A program made the position numbers and the translations under genes. A stretch of 64,000 bases of DNA from Bradyrhizobium sp. U87765 SZCCT0048 (GTDB lineage Bacteria; Pseudomonadota; Alphaproteobacteria; Rhizobiales; Xanthobacteraceae). Under the pieces are notes generated by a model. That model worked only from the letters and a program-made list of their open reading frames with translations, did no database searches and was not told the origin of the DNA. The stretch is taken from contig NZ_JAFCMM010000002.1 in assembly GCF_018131225.1 (NCBI RefSeq), positions 372,001 to 436,000 of the forward strand. Reading direction: 5' to 3'. Shown piece after piece: positions 26,603-35,463 of this stretch (the stretch's first letter is position 1; each line of letters opens with the position of its first letter).

Positions 26603-28087
26603 TCAGGCGAGTGCGCGGGCCGCTTCCGCCACCTTGCGCGTGGCGCTGTCGACGGACTGCGTTTCGCCGGCGATCTCGTTCATGTTGGCGCTGATGTCGG
26701 TGACACCCTTGGCAGCGTCCTGCATGTTCGATGAAATCGACTGGGTCACCGCGGCCTGCTCCTCCACCGATGCGGCGATCGCCGCGGAGATCTCGTTGAT
26801 CCGCGAGATGGTCTGGGTGATCGCCTCGATCACTTCGACCGCGTTGGTGGTGGTGCCCTGGATCTCGGCGATCTGGCCGCTGATCTCGTCCGTTGCCTTC
26901 GAGGTCTGGGTCGCCAGACTCTTGACCTCGGCCGCAACCACCGCGAACCCCCGTCCCGCCTCGCCAGCACGCGCGGCCTCGATGGTCGCGTTGAGCGCCA
27001 GCAGGTTGGTCTGGTCGGCAATGTTGTTGATCAGCTTGACCACGTCGCCGATCTTCTGCGCCGCGGAGGCCAGCCCGGAGACGATCGCGCTGGTTTCGTT
27101 GGCCTGATCGACCGCCTGCTTGGAGATGCCGAGCGCGTTCGATGCCTGGCGGCTGATTTCGCCGACGGACGCCGCGAGCTCCTCGGCGCCGGTCGCCACC
27201 GCCTGCATGTTGGACGACGCCTGTGTCGAGGTGGACACTGCCGACGTCACCCGTTCCGACGTGGTTGCCACGGCGCGCGAGATGCCTTGCAGATCGGCGT
27301 CGATGGTCTTCTGCACCTCGCCGCGACGGATGCGATCCTGGACCTGCTGGGTGGTGTCGACCGCGAACTTGACGACCTTGGCGATCTTGCCTTCGGCATC
27401 GAACACCGGATTGTACGACGCCTGGATCCACACCGTCCTGCCGCCGTTGCCGATCCGCTCGTACTCGCCGGCCTGATACTCGCCGCGCCGCAGCGCATCC
27501 CAGAACTCGCGATAGGCCGCGCTGTTGCGGTAGGCCGGCGTCGCGAACATGCTGTGATGCTTGCCCTTGATCTCGTCGAGCCGATAGCCCATCGTCTTGA
27601 GGAAGTTCTCGTTGGCGGTGATTATGGTGCCATCGAGATTGAACTCGATCACCGCCTGCGAGCGATGGATCGCCTGGATCTGGCCTTCATGATCGGCCGC
27701 CTGCAAGCGCGCGGCCGTGATGTCGGTGGCGAACTTGATCACCTTGAACGGCTTGCCGTTGGAGCCGATCAGCGGATTGTAAGACGCCTGGATCCAGATC
27801 GCCCGCCCGCTCTTGCTGATCCGCTTGTAGGCCTTCGCCTGATATTCGCCACGGCGCAGCGAATCCCAGAACTCGCGATACTCGGGACTGACGCGCGTCG
27901 CGTCATCGACGAACATGCTGTGATGTTTGCCCTGGATCTCGTCGAGCCGATAACCCAGCGCGTTCAAAAAATTCTCGTTGGCCGTAATGATGGTGCCGTC
28001 GAGGTTGAATTCGATGACCGCCTGCGACCGGCTGATGGCCTCGAGCTTCGCTTTCACTTCCTGTGACGTCGAATTGAAAAGTCGCAT
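26603..28087 (-). CDS. Soluble double-PAS methyl-accepting chemotaxis protein
   Basis: A 494-residue chemoreceptor with no transmembrane segment and no HAMP domain. Two PAS domains with PAC-like ends (about 12-125 and 134-247) are near copies of each other (both contain SQAVIEFNLDGTIITANENF and GKHHSMF). A signalling coiled coil (about 260-490) carries the highly conserved hairpin tip AARAGEAGRGFAVVAAEVK. PAS domains of this kind often bind flavin or haem and sense redox or oxygen, giving energy taxis; the cofactor cannot be read from sequence. ATG 28087 has GGAGGG upstream. No che genes are nearby. Confidence 0.93.
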   Translation of the reverse strand: MRLFNSTSQEVKAKLEAISRSQAVIEFNLDGTIITANENFLNALGYRLDEIQGKHHSMFVDDATRVSPEYREFWDSLRRGEYQAKAYKRISKSGRAIWIQASYNPLIGSNGKPFKVIKFATDITAARLQAADHEGQIQAIHRSQAVIEFNLDGTIITANENFLKTMGYRLDEIKGKHHSMFATPAYRNSAAYREFWDALRRGEYQAGEYERIGNGGRTVWIQASYNPVFDAEGKIAKVVKFAVDTTQQVQDRIRRGEVQKTIDADLQGISRAVATTSERVTSAVSTSTQASSNMQAVATGAEELAASVGEISRQASNALGISKQAVDQANETSAIVSGLASAAQKIGDVVKLINNIADQTNLLALNATIEAARAGEAGRGFAVVAAEVKSLATQTSKATDEISGQIAEIQGTTTNAVEVIEAITQTISRINEISAAIAASVEEQAAVTQSISSNMQDAAKGVTDISANMNEIAGETQSVDSATRKVAEAARALA

Positions 28088-28537
28088 TCCTGCGCCCTCC
28101 AGCGAATGTTCCAATCGTGCCAGCCAACGCTTAATTTTTTAAGAAATTTTATTATCTTTCTTAGGGCTAGCGCGCATTTTAATTACGTACAAACAACGAT
28201 GCCCGCGGTAGCTGCAGCCGGTTTGCGCACCAGCGCCATGACCTGGACGCGGCGTCGCGACGCTTGCTCTTGCCCCGGCGAACGTTTGTAATCGCGGCCG
28301 AGCGCGCCGAAACACGAGGCAGCGACGGCTGATGATACCGTCGGCCGCGAGAAATGCGCCGGGGAGACGAAACGCCATGACGCCCGCACACCGCCTCGTC
28401 CAGTTTGCGCCACCGGCCGTCGGGCGCACGCCCCGCCATGCACCAAACACCCCGGCGAATCAGCGCCCGATCGCGCCGCATCGCGCCGGCGGCGCGGCGG
28501 GCAACTGCACCTGACGACAGACAGCAACGAGGACACG
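28088..28537. other. Divergent intergenic region, chemoreceptor / CYP153
   Basis: 450 bp with no supportable gene. An AT-rich block at 28130-28195 is the likely chemoreceptor promoter. The P450-proximal part is GC-rich, with GAGGA just before the P450 ATG. Confidence 0.5.
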
Positions 28538-29806
28538 ATGCACGGAACGATCGACAACGCCCGCCACCTCGCCCGCGAGGAAGCCCGTGAGAAGGCGTAT
28601 GCGACCCCGCTCGCTGACTTTCACCCGGGCCACCCCGAGTTGTTCCGTTCCGACACGCTGTGGCCCTACTTCGAGCGGCTGCGCAACGAGGAGCCGGTGC
28701 ACTTCTGCAGCACCAGCCCGGTCGGCAACTACTGGTCGGTGACGCGCTACCAGGACATCATGCATGTCGACACCAACGCGGCGATCTTCTCGTCCGACGT
28801 CAAGCTCGGCGGCATCATGCTGCGCGATGTCGAAGCGGACTATGCCTGGCCGAGCTTCATCGCCATGGACGAGCCGCAGCATGCGCCGCAGCGCAAGACG
28901 GTGCAGCCGCTGTTCACGCCCGTGCATCTCGACAAGCTCGCGGTGCTGATCCGCGAGCGTGCCAGCCTGATCCTCGACAACCTGCCGCGCAACGAGACCT
29001 TCAACTGGGTCGACCGCGTCTCCATCGAGCTGACCACGCAGATGCTGGCGACGCTGTTCGACTTCCCCTGGGAGGACCGCCGCAAGCTGACGCGCTGGTC
29101 GGACCTTGCCACCGCGCTACCCAAGAGCATGATCTACGACAGCGAGGAGCAGCGCCTCGCCGAGCTCGGCGAGTGCGCCGACTACTTCACGCGGCTGTGG
29201 AACGAGCGCGTCAACGCCGAGCCGCGCAGCGACCTGATCTCGATGATGGCGCACAGCGACGCGATGCGCCACATGGACAAGAATACGCTGCTCGGCAACC
29301 TCATCCTGCTGATCGTCGGCGGCAACGACACCACGCGCAACACCATGTCCGGATCGGTGCTGGCGCTCAACGAGAACCCCGACGAGTACGACAAGCTGCG
29401 CGACAACCCCGCGCTGATCGACAGCTTCGTACCGGAGGTGATCCGCTGGCAGACCCCGCTGGCCCACATGCGGCGCACAGCCCTCGTGGACACCGAACTC
29501 GGTGGCAAGCTGATCCGCAAGGGCGACCGCGTCGTGATGTGGTACGTCTCCGGCAACCGCGATGAGCGCGCGATCGAGGATCCTGACAGCTTCATCATCG
29601 ACCGTGCCCGGCCGCGCCAGCACATGTCGTTCGGGTTCGGCATTCACCGCTGCGTCGGCATGCGGCTCGCCGAGCTGCAGCTCAAGATCATCTGGGAAGA
29701 AATTCTCAAGCGCTTCCGCCACATCGAGGTGGTGGGCGAGCCGAAGCGCGTCTACTCGAGCTTCGTGCGCGGCTACGAGGAACTGCCGGTGCGTATTTCG
29801 TCTTGA
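28538..29806 (+). CDS. Cytochrome P450, CYP153 family (terminal alkane / fatty-acyl hydroxylase)
   Basis: A 422-residue class I bacterial P450. I-helix oxygen-activation motif GGNDTTRN, K-helix EVIRWQ (ExxR), and haem ligand C372 in FGFGIHRCVG. Several blocks (ELTTQMLATLFDFPW, LISMMAHS, RRTALVDTELGGK, VVMWYVSGNRD) match the CYP153A pattern of medium-chain alkane omega-hydroxylases such as CYP153A6. It would insert oxygen at a terminal methyl using electrons from a ferredoxin and ferredoxin reductase. Those partners are usually adjacent but are absent here. ATG 28538 has GAGGA six bases upstream. It heads a rightward cluster of acyl-CoA enzymes. Confidence 0.93.
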   Translation: MHGTIDNARHLAREEAREKAYATPLADFHPGHPELFRSDTLWPYFERLRNEEPVHFCSTSPVGNYWSVTRYQDIMHVDTNAAIFSSDVKLGGIMLRDVEADYAWPSFIAMDEPQHAPQRKTVQPLFTPVHLDKLAVLIRERASLILDNLPRNETFNWVDRVSIELTTQMLATLFDFPWEDRRKLTRWSDLATALPKSMIYDSEEQRLAELGECADYFTRLWNERVNAEPRSDLISMMAHSDAMRHMDKNTLLGNLILLIVGGNDTTRNTMSGSVLALNENPDEYDKLRDNPALIDSFVPEVIRWQTPLAHMRRTALVDTELGGKLIRKGDRVVMWYVSGNRDERAIEDPDSFIIDRARPRQHMSFGFGIHRCVGMRLAELQLKIIWEEILKRFRHIEVVGEPKRVYSSFVRGYEELPVRISS

Positions 29807-29816
29807 GGAATTTGTT

Positions 29817-30266
29817 GTGACGACCAATCCACTGTCGCTGATCGATACCATCATGGCTATGCCGGGATATCCACGCGCCTCCGGCATGCGCGTCGTCTTG
29901 GCCGAACCTGGCCGCATGACGCTGGCACTCTCGAAACGGCCGGAGTTGCTGCAGTTTGCGGGCCATTTTCATGGCGGCGTGATCACCGGCCTCGCCGACC
30001 AGGCGGCCGGCGCCGCCGTGTCCAGCATGCTGCCGAAGGGCCGCATTGCGGTGACCGTGGAGCTCAAGGTGAATTACCTGACGCCGTCCGACGGCGAGGA
30101 GATCATAGCCCGCGCGGAAGCTATGCAGGCCGGGAATACGATTGGCGTTGCAAAGATCGAGGTGATCTCCCAGAACAAAGGGGTCGAGCGCATGTGCGCG
30201 TTCGGCATCGCCACCATGCGTGCGGTCGACCTCCCAGCGAAGATCAATGACCCAGACCGAGATTGA
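29817..30266 (+). CDS. PaaI-type hotdog thioesterase
   Basis: A 149-residue hotdog-fold protein of the PaaI/4HBT group with the HGG active-site loop (H52-G53-G54, in GHFHGGVITGLAD) and D61 on the following helix. It would hydrolyse acyl- or aryl-CoA esters. It starts at GTG 29817, seven bases after GAGGA, only 10 bp behind the P450 stop, and its end overlaps the acyl-CoA dehydrogenase by 20 bp, so the three genes are one transcript. Confidence 0.87.
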   Translation: MTTNPLSLIDTIMAMPGYPRASGMRVVLAEPGRMTLALSKRPELLQFAGHFHGGVITGLADQAAGAAVSSMLPKGRIAVTVELKVNYLTPSDGEEIIARAEAMQAGNTIGVAKIEVISQNKGVERMCAFGIATMRAVDLPAKINDPDRD

Positions 30267-31410
30267 CGATTATCGTGACATCCGTGATGCGGTTGCGAAG
30301 CTGTGCGAGCAGTTTCCTGGCGAATACTGGCGCAAGCTCGACCGTGAGATGGCCTGCCCATCGGCGTTCGTCGACGCGCTGACCAAGTCCGGCTACCTGT
30401 CGGTCCTGATCCCCGAGGAATATGGCGGCGCCGGCCTCAAGCTCTCCGCCGCGGCGGCGATCCTGGAAGAGATCCAGCGCTCCGGTTGCAACGGCGGTGC
30501 CACCCACGCCCAGATGTACACCATGGGCACACTGCTGCGGCACGGCAACGAGGCGCAGAAGCAGCAGTGGCTGCCGCGCATCGCCAGCGGCGAACTGCGC
30601 CTGCAGGCGTTCGGCGTGACCGAGCCGACCAGCGGCACGGACACCTCGTCGCTCAAAACCTTCGCGCGACGCGAGGGGGACCATTATGTGGTCAACGGCC
30701 AGAAGATCTGGACCAGCCGCGCCGAGCACTCCGACCTCATGATCCTGCTGGCGCGCACCACGCCCAAGGACCAGGTCGCCAAGCGCACCGACGGGCTGTC
30801 GGTGTTCATCGTCGACATGAAGGCGGCGAAGGACAATGGCCTGACCATCCGGCCGATCCGCACCATGATGAACCATGCCACCACCGAAGTGTTCTTCGAC
30901 AACATGAAGGTGCCGGCGGAGAACCTGATCGGCGAGGAAGGCAAGGGCTTCCGCTACATTCTCTCGGGCATGAACGCCGAGCGCATCCTGATCGCCGCCG
31001 AATGCGTCGGCGACGCCAAGTGGTTCATCGCCAAGACGACCAACTATGCCCGCGAGCGCGTGGTGTTCGGCCGCCCGATCGGCCAGAATCAAGGCATCCA
31101 GTTTCCGATCGCCAAGGCCTATGCATCGATGCGCGCGGCCGAGCTGATGGTGAAGGAAGCCGCGCGCAAGTACGAGGCCGGCCTCGACTGCGGCGCCGAG
31201 GCCAACATGGCCAAGATGCTCGCGGCCGACGCGTCGTGGGAAGCGGCCAACGCCTGCATCCAGACCCATGGCGGCTTCGGCTTCGCCGAGGAATATGACG
31301 TCGAGCGCAAGTTCCGCGAGACGCGGCTCTATCAGGTGGCGCCGATCTCGACCAACCTGATCCTGTCGTATCTCGCCGAGCATGTGCTGGGCATGCCGCG
31401 GTCGTATTGA
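30247..31410 (+). CDS. Acyl-CoA dehydrogenase family protein
   Basis: A 387-residue flavoprotein of the acyl-CoA dehydrogenase fold: N-terminal helices (1-115), the FAD/substrate segment GVTEPTSGTDTSS and WTSRAEHSDL in the beta domain, and a C-terminal helical domain (RERVVFGRPI; QTHGGFGFAEEYDVERKFRE). The usual catalytic-base motif YEGT is replaced by YQVAP, while E245 in GMNAERIL sits where isovaleryl- and long-chain-CoA dehydrogenases carry their base. This suggests an IVD/LCAD-like geometry (inference from alignment by eye). It would oxidise an acyl-CoA to the enoyl-CoA. ATG 30247 lies inside the thioesterase end. Confidence 0.9.
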   Translation: MTQTEIDDYRDIRDAVAKLCEQFPGEYWRKLDREMACPSAFVDALTKSGYLSVLIPEEYGGAGLKLSAAAAILEEIQRSGCNGGATHAQMYTMGTLLRHGNEAQKQQWLPRIASGELRLQAFGVTEPTSGTDTSSLKTFARREGDHYVVNGQKIWTSRAEHSDLMILLARTTPKDQVAKRTDGLSVFIVDMKAAKDNGLTIRPIRTMMNHATTEVFFDNMKVPAENLIGEEGKGFRYILSGMNAERILIAAECVGDAKWFIAKTTNYARERVVFGRPIGQNQGIQFPIAKAYASMRAAELMVKEAARKYEAGLDCGAEANMAKMLAADASWEAANACIQTHGGFGFAEEYDVERKFRETRLYQVAPISTNLILSYLAEHVLGMPRSY

Positions 31411-31431
31411 CTTAAGGAACGGCGCTGGGGG

Positions 31432-31545
31432 CCTCATCCTTCGAGACGGCGCTGCGCGCCTCCTCAGGATGAGGATTGTCCCTCGGACGAGAATTACTCC
31501 TCATGGTGAGGAGCGCGGCTTCGCCGCGCGTCTCGAACCATGAGG
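31432..31545. repeat. Bipartite palindromic repeat, copy 1
   Basis: Two consecutive foldbacks: CCTCATCCT...AGGATGAGG (31432-31474), then CCTCATGGT...ACCATGAGG (31499-31545), the second with an inner GCGCGGC/GCCGCGC stem. The same two modules in the same order occur at 35329-35443 and 46764-46867. This copy sits between the dehydrogenase and CoA-transferase genes. Confidence 0.85.
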
Positions 31546-31620
31546 CCCTGGCATCGTCGAATAGGGCGACAACGATGAAACGTGCGATCATGCCTGCACC
31601 ACAAGGGACCGTGTTCTAGA

Positions 31621-32754
31621 ATGTTGCCGCTCGAAGGTCTCACTGTCATCGCTGTCGAGCAGGCCGTCGCTGCTCCTTTCTGCACCTCGCGCCTCGCTGA
31701 CGCCGGCGCCACCGTGATCAAGGTCGAGCGCCCCGAGGGCGATTTCGCCCGCGGCTACGACGCCGCGGCGAAGGGGCAGAGCAGCTACTTCGTCTGGCTC
31801 AACCGCGGCAAGAAATCGGTGGTGATCGACCTCGCCACTCCTGACGGCCGGCGCACGCTGGAAGGGCTGATCGCCGGCGCCGACGTGCTGGTGCAGAACC
31901 TCAAGCCCGGCGCGATGGACAAGCTCGGCTTTTCCCTCGCGCGGCTGCGCACGGATTATCCGTCGCTGGTGTGCTGCACCATCTCGGGCTACGGCGACGA
32001 CGGCCCCTACGCCCACCGCAAGGCCTATGACCTCCTGATCCAGGCGGAGAGCGGTCTCGCCTCGATCACCGGCGGTCCCGAAGGCCCCTCGCGTGTCGGC
32101 GTCTCCATCGTCGACGTCGCCACCGGCGCGACCGCCCATGCGGCGGTGCTCGAGGCGCTGATCGGGCGCTCGCGCACCGGCCAGGGCGCCGACATCCGCA
32201 TCTCGATGTTCGACGTCATGGCCGACTGGCTGACCGTGCCGCTGCTCAATGCCGAGGCCGGCAACCCGCCGCAGCGCATGGGCCTCGCCCATCCCTCGAT
32301 CGCGCCCTACGGCGTGTTCCGCTCCAGCGACGGCAAGGACATCCTGATCTCGATCCAGAGCGAGCGCGAGTGGAAGAAGCTGTGCGCAGACGTGCTCGGG
32401 CGCCCTGACCTGCCGAACGACCCGCGCTTCGCCAACATGGTGGAGCGGGTGCGCAACCGCGCCCTGACGGACCAGGTGGTCGGCGAGGTGTTCGGCACGC
32501 TGACACGCGATGCGCTGCTGCAGAGCCTTGCGGCGTCCGACATCGCCTTCGCCGAGGTCAACACCATGGCGGATCTTACCACCCATCCCCATCTGCGCCG
32601 CATCACCGTGGACACGCCGGCCGGCCCGGTGGCCTATCCGGCGCCCGGCGCGATCGTCGTCGGCGAGGAGCGGACCTATGCTGCGGTCCCGGCGATCGGC
32701 GCCGACACCGCCGCCATCGGAGCGACCCTGCCCGGCGAAAGGACGTCATCGTGA
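31621..32754 (+). CDS. Class III CoA-transferase (CaiB/BaiF family)
   Basis: A 377-residue CoA-transferase that moves CoA between carboxylic acids without free acyl-enzyme release. The family start LEGLTVIAVEQAVAAPFCTSRLAD is present, with catalytic aspartate D137 in KAYDLLIQAESG and the C-terminal TTHPHL region. No signal peptide; cytosolic. ATG 31621 follows a 210-bp gap holding the palindromic repeat, so it may be transcribed with or separately from the dehydrogenase. It overlaps the dehydratase gene by four bases. Confidence 0.92.
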   Translation: MLPLEGLTVIAVEQAVAAPFCTSRLADAGATVIKVERPEGDFARGYDAAAKGQSSYFVWLNRGKKSVVIDLATPDGRRTLEGLIAGADVLVQNLKPGAMDKLGFSLARLRTDYPSLVCCTISGYGDDGPYAHRKAYDLLIQAESGLASITGGPEGPSRVGVSIVDVATGATAHAAVLEALIGRSRTGQGADIRISMFDVMADWLTVPLLNAEAGNPPQRMGLAHPSIAPYGVFRSSDGKDILISIQSEREWKKLCADVLGRPDLPNDPRFANMVERVRNRALTDQVVGEVFGTLTRDALLQSLAASDIAFAEVNTMADLTTHPHLRRITVDTPAGPVAYPAPGAIVVGEERTYAAVPAIGADTAAIGATLPGERTSS

Positions 32755-33605
32755 CCACCGCCATCGATCTCGACCATCTGCGCGGCTGGATCGGCCGCAG
32801 CGAAACGGCGACCGATCTCGTCACGGCGCAACTCGTGCGCGGCTTGCGCGCGACGCTGTTCATGGACCCGGGCACGCCGCAGCGCGGCGATGCCGCACCC
32901 TACACCGTGCACTGGTGCCTGGCCCAGCCGGTGGCGCCGATGGCGGCGCTCGGCCCGGACGGCCACCCCACCCGCGGCGGCTTCCTGCCGCCGGTGCCGC
33001 TGCCGCGCCGGATGTGGGCCGGCGGCCAACTTCACTTCCACGACCGCCTGCGGGTCGGTGACGAGGTGACCCGCACCTCGACCATCGTCGACGTCACGCT
33101 CAAGAGCGGCAGCACCGGTCCGCTGTGCTTCGTCACGGTCGAGCATGCCACCGCGACCACGCGCGGCGTCGCCATCAACGAACGTCAGGACATCGTCTAT
33201 CGCGAAGCGGCAAAGCCCTCGTCCGCGGCACCGCCCGCGCCCCGAGCCAGCGCGGCGCCGGGTCAGCATCGCCGCACGCACTTCGCCGATCCGGTGCTGC
33301 TGTTCCGCTATTCGGCGCTGACCTTCAACGGCCACCGCATCCACTACGACCGTGACTACGTCACCAAGGTCGAAGGCTATCCCGGCCTCGTCTTCCATGG
33401 GCCACTGCAGGCCGCGCTGCTGGTCGAGTTCGCCGCCACGCTTCATCGCGACACGGCACCAAGGACGTTCGACTATCGCGGCGTCAGCCCGCTGTTCGAT
33501 GGCGCCGAGTTCAGCCTCAATGCCAATGAGACGCCGACGGGGCTGGCGGTGTGGACCGCCAACGCCGCTGGCGTGCCGACCATGAAGGCGACGGCCGCCT
33601 GGTAA
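32751..33605 (+). CDS. HTD2/MaoC-type hydroxyacyl-thioester dehydratase
   Basis: A 284-residue double-hotdog protein: an N-terminal FAS1-like dehydratase half (about 5-155) and a C-terminal MaoC-like half with the RYSALTFNGHRIHYD motif, the hydratase-2 signature variant of eukaryotic HTD2 and of mesaconyl-C4-CoA hydratase-like bacterial enzymes. It would hydrate an enoyl-CoA or dehydrate a 3-hydroxyacyl-CoA. Start GTG 32751 overlaps the CoA-transferase stop (GTGA), implying translational coupling. CoA-transferase plus this hydratase is the pairing seen in mesaconate/citramalate-type CoA chemistry, so a branched dicarboxylic substrate is possible. Confidence 0.85.
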   Translation: MTTAIDLDHLRGWIGRSETATDLVTAQLVRGLRATLFMDPGTPQRGDAAPYTVHWCLAQPVAPMAALGPDGHPTRGGFLPPVPLPRRMWAGGQLHFHDRLRVGDEVTRTSTIVDVTLKSGSTGPLCFVTVEHATATTRGVAINERQDIVYREAAKPSSAAPPAPRASAAPGQHRRTHFADPVLLFRYSALTFNGHRIHYDRDYVTKVEGYPGLVFHGPLQAALLVEFAATLHRDTAPRTFDYRGVSPLFDGAEFSLNANETPTGLAVWTANAAGVPTMKATAAW

Positions 33606-33673
33606 CTCGCGCCGGCGTCACAGCGCCGGCTGCCACGTCCATCGCACCCTGCCTTACTCAAGGAGCGCGCATC

Positions 33674-35293
33674 GTGACGTCCAAACCGACCTCCCGCAGC
33701 CCCGTGACCGTGAAGCAGGCGACGCTCGACCTGCTGCGTGCCTTGCGCATCGACAAGGTGTTCGGCAACCCCGGTTCGACCGAGCTGCCGTTTCTCAGCG
33801 ACTGGCCCTACGACATCGACTATGTGCTGGGCCTGCAGGAAGCGAGCGTCATCGGCATGGCAGACGGCTATGCCCAGGCGACGCGTAACGCCGCGTTCGT
33901 CAACCTGCATTCGGCTGCCGGCGTCGGCCATGCGCTCGGCAACGTCTACACCGCCTTCCGCAACCAGACGCCGATGGTCATCACCGCCGGCCAGCAGGCG
34001 CGCAGCATCATGCCGCTGCAGGCGTTCCTCTATGCCGAGCGGGCGTCCGAATTTCCGCAGCCTTATGTCAAGTACAGCGTCGAGCCGGCGCGCGCCGAGG
34101 ACGTTCCCGCTGCCATCGCCCGCGCCTACTACACCGCGATGCAGCCGCCCTGCGGGCCGACTTTCGTATCGGTGCCGATCGACGACTGGCTCAAGCCGAC
34201 GCGGCCGCTCGCCGCGCGCCATGTCACCCGCACGATCGGTCCGGATGCCGAGGCGATCGGCGCGCTCGCCGCGGCGCTCGACGCCAGCGCGTCTCCGGCG
34301 ATGGTGATCGGCCCAGGGGTCGACCGCGCGCAGGCCGTCGATCTCGCGGTCAAGCTCGCCGAGCGCAGTCGCACCGCGGTGTGGGTCAGCCCGTTCTCGG
34401 CGCGCTGCAGTTTCCCCGAGCGCCATCCGCAGTTCGCCGGCTTCCTGCATGCCGCGCCCGGACAATTGTCCGACGCGCTGCGCAGTCATGATCTCGTCGT
34501 GACCATCGGCGCGCCGGTATTCACCTTCCATGTCGAGGGCGAGGCGACGATCTTCGACGGCGGCACGGCGCTATGGCAGGTCACCGACGACGCCACGGCC
34601 GCGGCGATCACGCCGATCGGCAGCACCATCGTGGCAAGCATCGCGCCCGCACTCACAGCCCTGCTCGCGGCCCTGCCGGAGCCGCGCCGGGCGACGCCGA
34701 AGGGCCGCACGCTGCCGGAGGCCCCCAACGCTGCTGATCCGATCCCGGTCGAATATCTGCTGCATGCCCTGTCCACGGCGATGCCGGCGGACGCAGCGCT
34801 TGTCGAGGAAGCGCCGTCGCATCGGCCGGCGATGCAGAAATTCCTGCCGATGCGCGGAGAAGACAGCTTCTACACCATGGCGAGCGGCGGCCTCGGCTGG
34901 TCGCTGCCGGCCGCCGTCGGCCTCGCGCTCGGCCGCCCGGCGCGGCGCACGGTGTGCCTGATCGGCGACGGCTCGGCGATGTATTCAATCCAGGCGCTGT
35001 GGACCGCGGCACAGCGCAGGCTGCCGCTGACGGTGGTGGTGATCAACAACGGAGGCTACGGCGCGATGCGCTCGTTCAGCCAGGTGATGCAGGTGCGCAA
35101 TGTGCCGGGCCTCGACCTGCCCGGCATCGACTTCGTCAGGATCGCCGAAGGCCTCGGCTGCCACGCCGTCCGCGTCAGCCGCGCCGCGGAGCTGCCCTCC
35201 GCGCTGGCGCGAGGCCTCGCCCATGACGGCGTCAGCCTCGTCGAGGTCATGGTCGACGGAGCCGTGCCGATTTTGTATGGGCAGCAGCATTGA
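33674..35293 (+). CDS. mdlC: Benzoylformate decarboxylase-like ThDP enzyme
   Basis: A 539-residue ThDP-dependent 2-oxoacid decarboxylase. Residues equivalent to the Pseudomonas putida benzoylformate decarboxylase active site are all present: S35 (FGNPGSTELPF), E56 (GLQEASVIGMADGYAQ), H79 (NLHSAAG) and the histidine of GAPVFTFH. The ThDP/Mg motif runs from GDGSAMYSIQALWTAA to INNGGYGAMR. Expected reaction: aryl- or branched 2-oxoacid to aldehyde plus CO2. GTG 33674 has AAGGAG about nine bases upstream. It lies 68 bp behind the dehydratase, so it is probably in the same transcript, an unusual companion for CYP153 and CoA enzymes. The gene symbol is by resemblance; the substrate is unproven. Confidence 0.88.
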   Translation: MTSKPTSRSPVTVKQATLDLLRALRIDKVFGNPGSTELPFLSDWPYDIDYVLGLQEASVIGMADGYAQATRNAAFVNLHSAAGVGHALGNVYTAFRNQTPMVITAGQQARSIMPLQAFLYAERASEFPQPYVKYSVEPARAEDVPAAIARAYYTAMQPPCGPTFVSVPIDDWLKPTRPLAARHVTRTIGPDAEAIGALAAALDASASPAMVIGPGVDRAQAVDLAVKLAERSRTAVWVSPFSARCSFPERHPQFAGFLHAAPGQLSDALRSHDLVVTIGAPVFTFHVEGEATIFDGGTALWQVTDDATAAAITPIGSTIVASIAPALTALLAALPEPRRATPKGRTLPEAPNAADPIPVEYLLHALSTAMPADAALVEEAPSHRPAMQKFLPMRGEDSFYTMASGGLGWSLPAAVGLALGRPARRTVCLIGDGSAMYSIQALWTAAQRRLPLTVVVINNGGYGAMRSFSQVMQVRNVPGLDLPGIDFVRIAEGLGCHAVRVSRAAELPSALARGLAHDGVSLVEVMVDGAVPILYGQQH

Positions 35294-35328
35294 GAATGCT
35301 GCGGAAGAGCGGCATCCACTGCGCAACT

Positions 35329-35443
35329 CCTCATCCTGAGGAGCGGCCTCTTGGCCGCATCTCGAAGGATGAGGCCCGCGATGCAAGCGCCTTGGCCTCA
35401 TGGTTCGAGACAGCGCTTCGCGCCTCCTCACCTCACCATGAGG
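35329..35443. repeat. Bipartite palindromic repeat, copy 2
   Basis: CCTCATCCT...AGGATGAGG (35329-35374) followed by CCTCATGGT...ACCATGAGG (35396-35443), with the inner strings gaggagcg and ttcgagac also shared with the other copies. It lies between the convergent decarboxylase and SDR genes and could also act as a transcriptional stop. Confidence 0.85.
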
Positions 35444-35463
35444 GATGATCCCCTCACCCCTCC

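Noticed and set aside
28183..28557. Minus-strand open frame upstream of the P450
   Set aside because: Arg/Ala/Pro-rich shadow in a divergent promoter region without any recognisable domain.
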